Positions 1-7,556 of a DNA stretch of 64,000 nt are shown here, one piece after another. This stretch comes from an uncultured Dehalococcoidia bacterium. Lineage in GTDB: Bacteria > Chloroflexota > Dehalococcoidia > Lucifugimonadales > UBA3495. Position 1 is the stretch's first letter, and each line of letters opens with the position of its first letter. The position numbers and the translations under genes are program-made. The notes beneath the pieces are model-generated. The model made no database searches and had not been told where the DNA came from. It saw only the letters and a program-made list of their open reading frames with translations. The stretch spans positions 1,467,936 through 1,531,935 of the forward strand of contig OY282565.1 in assembly GCA_958296445.1 (NCBI GenBank), written 5' to 3'.

Positions 1-917
1 CCGGGCGCGAGGTTATTGTATCCCGCGCTGAGGCGGTGGAAATCGGCGGCGGCTTTCGGGTTCCCGATGTGCTGCGCCAGAGCGGGGCCGCGCTGGTGGA
101 CGTTGGCACCACCAACCGCACCTATCTGCGCGATTATGAGGACGCGACTACCGCCGCCACGGCCGCCTATCTGAAAGTCCACGCCAGCAACTTTCGCGTC
201 GAGGGGTTCACCGCCGAGGTGGGGGCGCAGGAGCTGGCCGGGCTGGGCGACCGCCTCGGCGTTGCCGTGCTGCATGACGTGGGCAGCGGAAGTTTGTTGC
301 CTACCGAGAAGTATGGCTTGGCCCACGAGCCGATGCCCCAAGAAAGCGTCCGGGCCGGAATGGGGCTGGTGTTTTTTTCCGGCGACAAGCTGCTGGGGGG
401 GCCGCAGGCGGGTATCGTGGCCGGGCGGCGGGAACTGGTGGGACGGCTGGCCCGGCATCCGCTGGCCCGCGCCGTGCGGATAGACAAGCTGAGTCTTGCC
501 AGCCTTACCGCTACGCTGGTTCACTATCTGCGGGGCGAAGCGGAGCGGGAGATACCGGTCTGGCGGATGATTTCCGCCACTGCGGAGTCTCTGCGGGAAC
601 GGGCCTACGGCTGGAAGGCGCAATTGCCGGGGGCGGACGGCCCGGCCCGGTACAGCGTTGTTGAGTCGCGCTCTGCGGTGGGGGGCGGCAGCCTGCCGGG
701 CGAGACGCTGCCCACTTGGGCGCTGGCTCTGGACGCATCGGCCCTGCCGGGTGGCGCGGAGGGGGTGATGCGCCGGTTGCGCGAGGGGCGCCCGCCGGTG
801 GTGGCGCGGGTTGAGGACGGGCGCGTGCTGTTCGACCCCCGCACCGTCGCCCCCGGCGAGGACGCCGAGCTGCTGGGGGCGTTGTGGGGGTTGTCTGAAT
901 CAGGGTTATCAGGATAA
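1..917 (+). CDS. selA: L-seryl-tRNA(Sec) selenium transferase, 3' part
   Basis: SelA is a PLP enzyme that converts seryl-tRNA(Sec) to selenocysteinyl-tRNA(Sec) using selenophosphate. The reading frame is already open at base 3, so the N-terminus lies before the window; about 305 residues and the TAA stop at 915-917 are present. Diagnostic motifs are VEIGGGFRVPDV, VGTTNRT and the PLP-lysine motif FFSGDKLLGGPQAG, whose lysine codon is 387-389. The C-terminal domain looks complete. Its presence implies that the organism makes selenocysteine, although no selB or selD is in view. The next gene is convergent and only 5 bases away. Confidence 0.93.
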   Translation, partial: GREVIVSRAEAVEIGGGFRVPDVLRQSGAALVDVGTTNRTYLRDYEDATTAATAAYLKVHASNFRVEGFTAEVGAQELAGLGDRLGVAVLHDVGSGSLLPTEKYGLAHEPMPQESVRAGMGLVFFSGDKLLGGPQAGIVAGRRELVGRLARHPLARAVRIDKLSLASLTATLVHYLRGEAEREIPVWRMISATAESLRERAYGWKAQLPGADGPARYSVVESRSAVGGGSLPGETLPTWALALDASALPGGAEGVMRRLREGRPPVVARVEDGRVLFDPRTVAPGEDAELLGALWGLSESGLSG

Positions 918-922
918 GCGGA

Positions 923-2398
923 TTATTCCGGTTCCATCCGCAAAACGTCTGCCGGAATCGGAAAGTCTTTGATGAAGGATTTGGCGTAGGACATCCAGCC
1001 GCCTTGATAGGGTCTGCTGGCGCGTTTTATGTAGAAGTCCATATCATCAGAATTAAGGGCTGCCAGCAAGCGGTCGAGGGCGACGGGGATTTTGGGTTTG
1101 ACGCAATAGCCGGAATAGAAGGTTGCGCCGGGGTCGGGGCAGTGCTGGAAATTGGGCCGCCGGTTCATCCCGGAGGTTAAAATCTTGTCGCCGAATCCTG
1201 AAGTTATGGACACGTGACGGCCAAAACCGTACCACCGCGCCGGGTCGAACCGGCCTTTGTCGCGGTTCAGCAGCCGTTCTTTGTGGGATGACAGCCAGCG
1301 GTAGGCTCCGGGCGCGTGTTCTGCGATGTAACTCTCCGGCAGTAGCTTGCCGTCATTGTTGTAGGGGAATATGACGGCGCGGGGAACCGGGTCAGATCCG
1401 TTTTTCATCACCGACGCCTTGACTATATCCCGCAGAATCCAGCTTTCCAGGCCCCGCGATTCCTGTTGCGCCGCCGGAAAGATGAACACGCCATCGGCCA
1501 GGGTCTGGATGCCCACGTGAATGTCGGCGATGTCGGACAAGCGCGGGCCGCGCTCCATCAGCCGGGCCATGCGCTCCCGCTGGGCGTCCGTTGACGCCAC
1601 CCACGGGCGGGACGGGTTGGCGCGTTCAATGACTATGTTGCCGGCTGGGCGAAAGGCTGAACCGTCGAACTTTTCGACGGGAATGGCGTCCGGGTTGCCG
1701 CCCTTTTGGATTATTACAATGGCGGTGTAGGTGGTTACGTCGTCGAATACCTGATGTTCGGCGAAGTCAATGATTTTTCGCACTTGGTGCGCCGTAGCCA
1801 GCAGTTGGCGCAGGGATGAGCCGGAATCCGACCGCAGCCAGCTTGAGGGCGCGATGTAGCCGAGGACGCCGCCATCGCGGAGCAAGTCCAGCCCTAGTTC
1901 GTAGAAAATCAGGTATGAGTCGGTGGCGCCCCGAATCACTTTCCACTGGCCGGCAATCCGGTTGCGGCCCGACTGCTCTAGGCGCTGCACCCGGACATAG
2001 GGCGGGTTGCCGACGATGTGGGTGAACCGGCCGCGGTCGCTGCGGGAGGCGGCCCGGTCGAAAGCGTTGCGTTCCCGCAGGCGCCACCGGATGCGTTCTT
2101 GGGGATACCATTGGGCCAGCAGGGCGTTGAGTTTGGCCCGGCATTTGGCGATGGCCGCCCGGTCAATGTCGTGGCCGGTCATCCGCCGCAATACGGCTAG
2201 GGCGTCATCCCGGCCTAGCCGGGACAGGGCCCGCCGGGCTACGGCCAGCAGGAATGCCCCTTCGCCGCAGGCCGGGTCGCAGATTTTGGCTTGCGCCAGC
2301 TCGTCCGCCCTCTGGGGCAGAACGTTGTCGAGGATTTGCTCGACGATGGGTTGTGGGGTGTAGACTATGCCGTGTTGTTTTCGGGCGGATGGGGTCAT
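923..2398 (-). CDS. N6-adenine DNA methyltransferase (Eco57I/TaqI type)
   Basis: This 491-residue protein is a class I SAM-dependent adenine methyltransferase, the modification half of a Type II restriction-modification system. The N-terminus has YTPQPIV, a sequence typical of this group. SAM-binding motif I is DPACGEGAF at residues 41-49, and catalytic motif IV is NPPY at 131-134. The C-terminal half (about 250-491) is the likely target-recognition region. Its ATG overlaps the end of the upstream nuclease gene by four bases, so the two are probably translationally coupled. The recognition sequence cannot be read from the protein. Confidence 0.85.
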   Translation of the reverse strand: MTPSARKQHGIVYTPQPIVEQILDNVLPQRADELAQAKICDPACGEGAFLLAVARRALSRLGRDDALAVLRRMTGHDIDRAAIAKCRAKLNALLAQWYPQERIRWRLRERNAFDRAASRSDRGRFTHIVGNPPYVRVQRLEQSGRNRIAGQWKVIRGATDSYLIFYELGLDLLRDGGVLGYIAPSSWLRSDSGSSLRQLLATAHQVRKIIDFAEHQVFDDVTTYTAIVIIQKGGNPDAIPVEKFDGSAFRPAGNIVIERANPSRPWVASTDAQRERMARLMERGPRLSDIADIHVGIQTLADGVFIFPAAQQESRGLESWILRDIVKASVMKNGSDPVPRAVIFPYNNDGKLLPESYIAEHAPGAYRWLSSHKERLLNRDKGRFDPARWYGFGRHVSITSGFGDKILTSGMNRRPNFQHCPDPGATFYSGYCVKPKIPVALDRLLAALNSDDMDFYIKRASRPYQGGWMSYAKSFIKDFPIPADVLRMEPE

Positions 2399-2958
2399 GG
2401 GGATAGGTGCCTTAATTGGATGCGCAAGGCCATGCGACGGAAGAAAAGTGCTACACTTAGCTGATTTGATAGGGCCGCCCGGCTGTCATCGCTAATATCT
2501 AGCGTTGCTGGGCCGGTAAGTCCGGTTACATTATCGGCATTGGCGTTAATATCAACGATGCCGATAGCCATTTCGTCGGGAGCGTGGATGTGTTCGTAGT
2601 CGGCTCGCAAGCGTGAGTATCGTTGAATGTCGTGATCTCTGATTCTTTCCAAGCGTACGACTTCCCCGGAGCGTCTTTTGTATGGGATAGGATTTGTGAC
2701 ACAAAACAGACTGCCGTACACAATGTTTCTGCGACGCAGATTTGCCGTTTCGCCTACCTGTTGCTCAAAATAGTTGATGGAATTCTGCCAGTAATTTGAG
2801 ATGACAAACTTGACGCTTATAATACCCAAGTCTTGCTCGTCCCTGCTTACTAAAATATCAACGTTCTTGTCATAGTACATACCGGAAACTGACGCTTCCT
2901 GTACGTTTTCCTGAGATTGACCGACGAAGACATAATTGTCTCTAAGCTCAAGCATCAA
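2395..2958 (-). CDS. Putative Type II restriction endonuclease, C-terminal part
   Basis: These 187 residues start with TTG at 2958 (or ATG at 2955) and end overlapping the methyltransferase start. The segment VDILVSRDEQDLGIISVKF (D34 to K50) resembles a PD-(D/E)xK nuclease core, with Ser where the acidic residue of the (D/E)xK often lies; an ENVQ/YFEQQVGETANLRR region follows. Pairing with a methyltransferase supports a restriction function. The same frame is open upstream to an in-frame TGA at 2971-2973, beyond which 77 more residues read like the same protein. The gene is therefore probably either nonsense-inactivated or translated only from the internal start. No close family can be named from sequence alone. 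Confidence 0.6.
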   Translation of the reverse strand: MMLELRDNYVFVGQSQENVQEASVSGMYYDKNVDILVSRDEQDLGIISVKFVISNYWQNSINYFEQQVGETANLRRRNIVYGSLFCVTNPIPYKRRSGEVVRLERIRDHDIQRYSRLRADYEHIHAPDEMAIGIVDINANADNVTGLTGPATLDISDDSRAALSNQLSVALFFRRMALRIQLRHLSP

Positions 2959-2970
2959 TTCGTCCTGAAC

Positions 2971-3204
2971 TCAACCGTGCAATACTTTAGTTTTTTCATT
3001 GGAACGCACTCCGTGCTGGAGCACCATCCAGTAAGACTCCTGCATTGACGCAAGGAATCGGCGGCTTACAGGGTTAGGCTGCGTAACATTCTCCGATGGT
3101 GGTATGTAGTATGGTTTAGTTGGCAAGGTTACAGGGTGACTTAAGCAACAGTCAACTACCGTAGTGTCAGGAAAATGCCGTTTTTCTGCGACTGACGCCC
3201 ACAA
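2971..3204 (-). pseudogene. Probable N-terminal part of the restriction endonuclease, cut off by TGA
   Basis: A 77-residue open stretch ends at the TGA at 2971-2973, in the same frame as the downstream nuclease segment and separated from its TTG by only four codons. Base composition is lower in GC than the neighbours, like the rest of the nuclease gene. Joined, the two parts give a protein of about 270 residues, a usual size for a Type II endonuclease. A CGA-to-TGA change is the simplest explanation. Start candidates are TTG at 3204 or further up to the stop at 3238-3240. Confidence 0.45.
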
Positions 3205-3284
3205 CCGGGGCCGCCGTGCTAAAATAAGTGCCGGAACCTAGCCACCGCCGGGTTCCATACGTGGACGGGAGCGCAGAGTATACG

Positions 3285-4043
3285 ATGACCGATTATCTGC
3301 TGGTGCATGGGGCGGGGCAGGGTTCTTGGGTTTGGGGTAAGGTTTGGGGGCGGATGACGGCTCCGGTGGAGCATCCGCCTACGCTGCATAGGCCGCGCCG
3401 GGCTAACCGGGTTCACCCGATAGATTTGCCGGGGCATGGGCCGGATGTGGGGGGCGATACCGCGGCGGTGCGGCTGGAGGAGTGCGTGGGCGCCATTACC
3501 CGCGCGGTGGAGCAGGAGCAGTTGCGCGATGTGGTGCTGGTGGGCCACGGGATTTCGGGGGCTATTGTGCTGGAGGCCGCGGCGCATCTGCCGACGCCGC
3601 CCAAGCGGGTGGCGCTGGTGGGCGGGGCCGTTCCCGAGGGACAGCGGCCTCTTATCAGCGGCTGCGACGGGGGCGTGCGTTCCGGCTTCCGGCTGTTCTC
3701 TATGCTGAGTTCTCTGTCGCGGCAAGAATTCCGGTTTCCGCGCCCGGCAATCAATCGCTATCTTTGCAACACTATGGACGCTATGGAAATCGTGCAGATT
3801 CTGGGTTTCTTTGGCCCTTTGCCTACGCGGTTGCTTAACTCCCGGCTGTCGGCCGGCGCGGGGGAACCGACGGCGCCGCTTAGCTGTATCGTGCTGGCGC
3901 AGGATAGGCTGGTTTCCCCGGCGGCGCAGCGGCGCACGGCGGAACGCCTGAAATGCGAGGAAACGCTGGAGATAGACGCTTGCCACATGGGGGTCTGGCA
4001 AAAACCGCAGGCGGTGGCCGATGCGTTGCTGCGCTATGCGTGA
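3285..4043 (+). CDS. Alpha/beta hydrolase-fold protein lacking the nucleophile serine
   Basis: This 252-residue protein opens with MTDYLLVHGAGQGSWVW, the strand and oxyanion loop of the HNL/esterase-like branch of the alpha/beta hydrolase family. An acid loop (VLAQDRLVSP) and the catalytic histidine (ACHMGVWQKP) are near the C-terminus. The nucleophile elbow reads VGHGISG where family members have GHSxGG, so the serine is replaced by glycine. Either it is non-catalytic or the serine two residues later has taken over. I chose ATG 3285 because the conserved strand begins there; an upstream in-frame start at 3228 would add 19 residues without family resemblance. Confidence 0.7.
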   Translation: MTDYLLVHGAGQGSWVWGKVWGRMTAPVEHPPTLHRPRRANRVHPIDLPGHGPDVGGDTAAVRLEECVGAITRAVEQEQLRDVVLVGHGISGAIVLEAAAHLPTPPKRVALVGGAVPEGQRPLISGCDGGVRSGFRLFSMLSSLSRQEFRFPRPAINRYLCNTMDAMEIVQILGFFGPLPTRLLNSRLSAGAGEPTAPLSCIVLAQDRLVSPAAQRRTAERLKCEETLEIDACHMGVWQKPQAVADALLRYA

Positions 4044-4097
4044 CTGGGCGGGGCGGATGATGATGGACGGTTGAAGGTGGGCGGGTACGATGCCGGC

Positions 4098-4214
4098 GGG
4101 GGCAACCACAAGGGTTGCCCCTACGAGTATGGGGCGGTGTGAAAATGGGCGGGTGCGGTATGGCGGGGGCAACCACACGGGGCAACCACAAGGGTTGCCC
4201 CTACGAGTGTGGGG
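4098..4214. repeat. Two copies of a short hairpin repeat
   Basis: The unit GGGGCAACCACAAGGG followed by TTGCCCCTACGAGT occurs at about 4098-4127 and again at about 4179-4208, with an extra partial copy at 4165-4178. The arms GGGCAACC and GGTTGCCC form a hairpin with a four-base loop. This fills most of the space between the hydrolase and the zinc-ribbon gene. No gene is visible here. Confidence 0.75.
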
Positions 4215-4278
4215 GTGGTGTGAAACGGGACGGTGGGATGTTGGCCCCCTTTTTTTGTTGCGGCGGGTGGGGGTTGGG

Positions 4279-4425
4279 TTACCAGCCGGGGCGGCGTTGG
4301 CCGCAGTTGCCGCAGAATACGTCGCGCATGGGGCCGTTTTCGTGGCCGCAGCGGTCGCAGGTCCAGATGGGAACCGTCATCGAGGTTGAGGTCGTCATAA
4401 CCGTCATCGAGGTTGAAGTTGTCAT
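4279..4425 (-). CDS. Small zinc-ribbon protein, 48 aa
   Basis: A short frame runs from ATG 4425 to TAA 4279. Its C-terminal half reads WTCDRCGHENGP then VFCGNCGQRRPGW, with cysteines at 23, 26, 38 and 41 forming two CxxC knuckles typical of a zinc ribbon. The N-terminal half is an exact nine-residue duplication, MTTSTSMTV repeated twice, so the functional start may be the second or third ATG (4398 or 4380). The cysteine spacing and clean stop support a real protein. The role is unknown; such mini-ribbons often bind nucleic acid or partner proteins. It lies downstream of groEL on the same strand. Confidence 0.6.
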   Translation of the reverse strand: MTTSTSMTVMTTSTSMTVPIWTCDRCGHENGPMRDVFCGNCGQRRPGW

Positions 4426-4458
4426 AGAAGCCACCTGGTTGTTTTCCTGATTTTTTGG

Positions 4459-4487
4459 GCCCGCCGGTTCGATGAAGCCCGGCGGGC
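4459..4487 (-). terminator. Hairpin after groEL, duplicated copy
   Basis: The same 9-bp stem (4459-4467 with 4479-4487) is repeated 82 bases further from groEL as part of the tandem duplication. Confidence 0.5.
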
Positions 4488-4540
4488 AGGGATTTTAATG
4501 GCTGTGGCCGTGGTGGTCGTGTTGTTCCTGATTTTTTGGG

Positions 4541-4569
4541 GCCCGCCGGTTCGATGAAGCCCGGCGGGC
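4541..4569 (-). terminator. Hairpin after groEL, first copy
   Basis: GCCCGCCGG (4541-4549) pairs perfectly with CCGGCGGGC (4561-4569) around an 11-base loop, just downstream of the groEL stop. On the + strand an AGGGGTTTT stretch follows the stem; on the - strand the stem is followed by CCCC then A residues, so it lacks a classical U-tract for groEL. It probably acts as a terminator or 3' stabiliser. Confidence 0.55.
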
Positions 4570-4576
4570 AGGGGTT

Positions 4577-6184
4577 TTAATGGCTGTGGCCGTGGTGGTC
4601 GTGTTGTTCCTCTTCCTCGGGGGTAATCAGGGAGTAGGTGGTCAAGATCATTCCGGCGACGCTGGAGGCGTTTTCTAGGGCCGAGCGCGACACTTTGGTG
4701 GGGTCTATGATGCCCCGGTAAACTAGGTTGCCGTACTCGCCTTTGGCGGCGTCGTAGCCGTAGTTGCGTTCGTTGCTGCGGCGCACTTGGTCGGCTACTA
4801 CGGCGGGTTCGGCGCCGGAGTTGCGGGCGATGATGCGGACGGGCTCTTCTAGGGCGCCTTTGAGGATGATGCGGCCTACTTCCTCGTCGCCGGTGAGGCT
4901 TACGCCGTCTAGGGCGGGGATGGCGCGGATGTAGGCGACGCCGCCGCCGGGGACGATGCCTTCTTCGACTGCGGCGCGGGTGGCGGAGAGGGCGTCTTCG
5001 ACACGGGACTTGCGGTTTTTCAGTTCCGGCTCGGTGGGGGCGCCTACTTTGACCACGGCGACGCCGCCGGACAGCTTGGCTAGGCGCTCCTGGAGCTTTT
5101 CCTTGTCGTATTCGGAGGTGGTTTCCTCGATTTGCACTCGTATCTGCTCGCCGCGGCCCTTAATCATATCCGGGTCGCCGACGCCGCCGACGATGGTGGT
5201 GCGGTCTTTGGTGGTTTCGATGCGGCGGGCCTGGCCTAGGTCGGCGACGGTGGCTTGGTCGAGGCGGCGGCCCCGCTCTTCGGACACTACCTGAGCGCCG
5301 GTTAGGATGGCGATGTCTTCCAGCATAGCCTTGCGGCGGTCGCCGAATCCGGGGGCCTTGACGGCTAGGCAGTTGATGGTGCCGCGCAGCTTGTTGACTA
5401 CCAGCACGGCTAGGGCTTCGCTTTCTACGTCCTCGGCGATGACTACTAGGTTGCGGGTTACCTGCAAGGCGCTTTCCAGCACCGGCACCAGTTCGGCGGC
5501 GGAGGATATTTTCTTGTCGGTGACTAGGATGTGGGGGTTTTCGATAACCGATTCCATCCGCTCCGGGTTGGTGACGAAGTAGGGGCTGATGTAGCCGCGG
5601 TCGAAGTTCATACCTTCGACGTACTCGGTTTCGGACTCGATGCCCTTGCCTTCCTCGATGGTGACCACGCCCTCGGCGCCGACCTGGTCTAGGACGTCGG
5701 CCAGCATCTGGCCGATTTCGCTGTCGTTGGCGGAAATGGTGGCGACTTGGGACATTTGCTCGCGGCCTTGCACCGGGGTGGAGATTCCGGCGAGTTCCTT
5801 GACTAGGGCGGCGACGCACTTGTCGAGGCCGCGCTTGATAGCCATAGGGTCGGCGCCGGCGGCCACGTTTTTCATACCCTCGCGGACGATGATATGGGCC
5901 AGCACGGTGGCGGTGGTGGTGCCGTCGCCGGCGACGTCGTTGGTCTTGCTGGCGGCTTCCTTGATGAGCTGGGCGCCCATATTCTCAAAGGATTCGGGCA
6001 GTTCGACTTCTTTGGCGATGGTGACGCCGTCGTTGGTGATGACTGGGGCGCCCCACTTTTTTTCGAGGGCTACGTTGCGCCCCTTGGGGCCGAGGGTGCG
6101 CCCGACGGCGTTGGAAACCGTCGAGATGCCGTGCAACAGGGCCTGCTGGGCGGCTTCGTCGCTGATAATGCTCTTGGCTGGCAT
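4577..6184 (-). CDS. groEL: 60-kDa chaperonin GroEL
   Basis: This 535-residue protein is a full-length Hsp60 chaperonin that folds cytosolic proteins in an ATP-driven double ring. The ATP-binding segments GPKGRNV and [10 protein letters not shown] and the equatorial motif GGGVAYIRA are intact. The usual Gly-Gly-Met tail is replaced by an acidic, histidine-rich end, [16 protein letters not shown] 6184 is preceded by a strong AAGGAGGA ribosome site. No groES lies next to it, and I see no CIRCE operator (TTAGCACTC-N9-GAGTGCTAA) upstream. A second groEL elsewhere is common in this kind of organism but cannot be checked here. Confidence 0.97.
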   Translation of the reverse strand: MPAKSIISDEAAQQALLHGISTVSNAVGRTLGPKGRNVALEKKWGAPVITNDGVTIAKEVELPESFENMGAQLIKEAASKTNDVAGDGTTTATVLAHIIVREGMKNVAAGADPMAIKRGLDKCVAALVKELAGISTPVQGREQMSQVATISANDSEIGQMLADVLDQVGAEGVVTIEEGKGIESETEYVEGMNFDRGYISPYFVTNPERMESVIENPHILVTDKKISSAAELVPVLESALQVTRNLVVIAEDVESEALAVLVVNKLRGTINCLAVKAPGFGDRRKAMLEDIAILTGAQVVSEERGRRLDQATVADLGQARRIETTKDRTTIVGGVGDPDMIKGRGEQIRVQIEETTSEYDKEKLQERLAKLSGGVAVVKVGAPTEPELKNRKSRVEDALSATRAAVEEGIVPGGGVAYIRAIPALDGVSLTGDEEVGRIILKGALEEPVRIIARNSGAEPAVVADQVRRSNERNYGYDAAKGEYGNLVYRGIIDPTKVSRSALENASSVAGMILTTYSLITPEEEEQHDHHGHSH

Positions 6185-6360
6185 TCTTTTCCAATCCTCC
6201 TTGTCGTTGAGACGGGCGGAACGCGGGATGCTTGGGGATTTTATCGCATTACATTATAGGATAAATCCGCCCCGCCGCCGGGTCAAGGGCGGCGGGGGTA
6301 GGTTGGGGGTTCCGGCGAGGGCGGTTGGCCTGCGGGGGTTCGGGATTTTTTTTGATTTGC

Positions 6361-6390
6361 CGGACATTTTCGGACATTTTCGGACATTTT
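6361..6390. repeat. Three tandem CGGACATTTT units
   Basis: The ten-base unit CGGACATTTT is repeated three times without mismatch upstream of groEL. It may be a simple slippage repeat or a set of protein-binding sites. Confidence 0.8.
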
Positions 6391-6611
6391 GGGGTTGGCG
6401 GCCCGGTTGGGGCGGGTTGGGGGTGGCGGGTTGTTTGGGTTTGGCGGGTGTCGGATATATTGGCGGGTGTCAGGTATAATGTTAAGGGGGCGTGTTGGGA
6501 GTTGGCAAGGGGCAGGTGTCAGGAAAATGTTGGTGGTGGGGGGGTTCGATTGTCTGAATCGGGATTTTCGGGGTTATGGGATGGGCAGGATGGGCGGGAT
6601 GGGGGAATTAT

Positions 6612-6704
6612 CCTGAGCTAAGGGAAGGGTCTCACCGGCTAGGGCGGGATTCTTCGCTTTGCTCAGAATGACAGGTAGCTTGCTCAGAATGACAGGTAGT
6701 TGGT
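6612..6704. repeat. Dispersed palindromic repeat, family 1
   Basis: A left arm CTGAGCTAAGGGAAGG is followed by the right arm GATTCTTCGCTTTGCTCAG, its imperfect reverse complement, then AATGACAGG units. The same element recurs at 7101-7310, 36118-36353, 40010-40212 and 51151-51293. Confidence 0.85.
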
Positions 6705-6734
6705 CAGGCAAGGGTGAGGGCTAAGGAGGGCAAG

Positions 6735-7094
6735 GTGCAGTTTGATTGGTTTCTGTGGGTTCTTATGGCGCTGGGAACCTTGCTGGGGTTTTTCCTTGTC
6801 CGGTGGGGAAGAATCCCATTCGGCAAGGGGTTAGGGATTGCGCTTATTGGTTTTGTAGCGGTGGCTTTGGCATACGTTTCGTATCAAATTGTGGCAAACT
6901 TTAGACAGAATGATCTGTTGGCTGTGTCTATTCCGGCGCTGATTCTGGTGGGGATTGCCTGTATTAAAAGAGCGCGGTCTTTACTAATTTTGGACGTTGG
7001 TGTTGCTCTGATTTATTTGGCGGGGTTACTCACGGTTTATATGGCGGTTGTAATTATTATGGCTGTTTTCTTTTCTTCTATGCAAATGGAATAG
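6735..7094 (+). CDS. Small integral membrane protein
   Basis: I place the start at GTG 6735 because AAGGAGGG (6723-6730) precedes it; a GTG at 6714 would lie before that site. The 119-residue product has four evident hydrophobic segments (around residues 5-20, 32-52, 63-78 and 85-115) separated by short charged loops, so it is almost certainly in the cytoplasmic membrane. I do not recognise a family. It is the first of three small membrane or anchored proteins in a row separated by copies of the dispersed repeat. Confidence 0.6.
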   Translation: MQFDWFLWVLMALGTLLGFFLVRWGRIPFGKGLGIALIGFVAVALAYVSYQIVANFRQNDLLAVSIPALILVGIACIKRARSLLILDVGVALIYLAGLLTVYMAVVIIMAVFFSSMQME

Positions 7095-7100
7095 GCAAAA

Positions 7101-7310
7101 GTGGGATTCTTCGCTTTGCTCAGAATGACAGGGCTTTGCTTAGGGTGACAGGTAGTTGGTCAGAATGACAAGTAGTTGGTCAGAATGACAGAGCTTTGCT
7201 TAGGGTGACAGATGGCTTGTCGCCTTGAGTGAAGGGAATGGTCTCGTTGGCGTGAGGTGAGATTCTTCGCTTTGCTCAGAATGACAGGTAGTTGGTCAGA
7301 ATGACGGAGA
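7101..7310. repeat. Dispersed palindromic repeat, family 1, two copies
   Basis: Two full right arms (about 7103-7131 and 7258-7287) each carry GATTCTTCGCTTTGCTCAG, with several AATGACAGG or GGTGACAG tails between them. This fills the gap between the two small membrane protein genes. Confidence 0.85.
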
Positions 7311-7332
7311 TTTGCTTGGGTGGGTGATTAAG

Positions 7333-7527
7333 ATGGCAATTACGATTTTGGAAATCTTGGAAACGATCATCATTGCTGCGATACCGGCTTCCTTGGGGTG
7401 GGTGCTGGTTTCTAAGGCAGGGGGGTCGCCCCTGATTAAGTGGTTGGGTTACTGGAGCATTGGGCTGGGGGTACTCTATCTGCTCTTGGGGTTGTTTTCC
7501 ATCCCGGTTTCCATAGATTTGCTGTAG
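7333..7527 (+). CDS. Very small membrane protein, 64 aa
   Basis: From ATG 7333 the product is MAITILEIL followed by two hydrophobic stretches (roughly residues 8-28 and 38-62). TTG at 7312 is an alternative start but lies within repeat-derived sequence. There is no recognisable family. The frame is supported by hydrophobic periodicity and position between two other genes on the same strand, but not by homology, so this is a tentative call. Confidence 0.4.
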   Translation: MAITILEILETIIIAAIPASLGWVLVSKAGGSPLIKWLGYWSIGLGVLYLLLGLFSIPVSIDLL

Positions 7528-7556
7528 GGGACGGCATATATTTGGGGGGAGCTGCC

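Larger units (their letters stand above)
4445..4607. repeat. 82-bp tandem duplication of the groEL 3' end and terminator
   Basis: Two near-identical units (about 4445-4526 and 4527-4607) each contain the last codons of groEL, its TAA, and a hairpin. They differ by one inserted G and one substitution. The outer copy is therefore a detached copy of the GroEL tail coding sequence lying beyond the real stop codon. Slippage or unequal recombination of a short tandem unit would explain it. Confidence 0.85.
6185..6734. other. 550-bp non-coding gap with simple repeats
   Basis: This is the divergent region between groEL and the next gene. It holds three perfect copies of CGGACATTTT at 6361-6390, a short repeat of GGCGGGTGTC at about 6440-6475, and a copy of the dispersed palindromic repeat at 6612-6704. 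The groEL promoter must lie within it, but I cannot assign -35/-10 boxes with confidence. No convincing small gene is visible. Confidence 0.6.

Noticed and set aside
2930..2975. Selenocysteine insertion at the TGA in the nuclease gene
   Set aside because: Only a weak six-pair stem with G-U pairs follows, with an oversized loop and no typical bSECIS apical sequence; nuclease families do not use selenocysteine here as far as I know.
6185..6735. CIRCE operator for groEL
   Set aside because: No TTAGCACTC-N9-GAGTGCTAA or near match is visible in the upstream region.
6612..7310. CRISPR array
   Set aside because: The repeated AATGACAGG tails have very short, repeat-derived spacing rather than unique spacers, and no cas gene is present.
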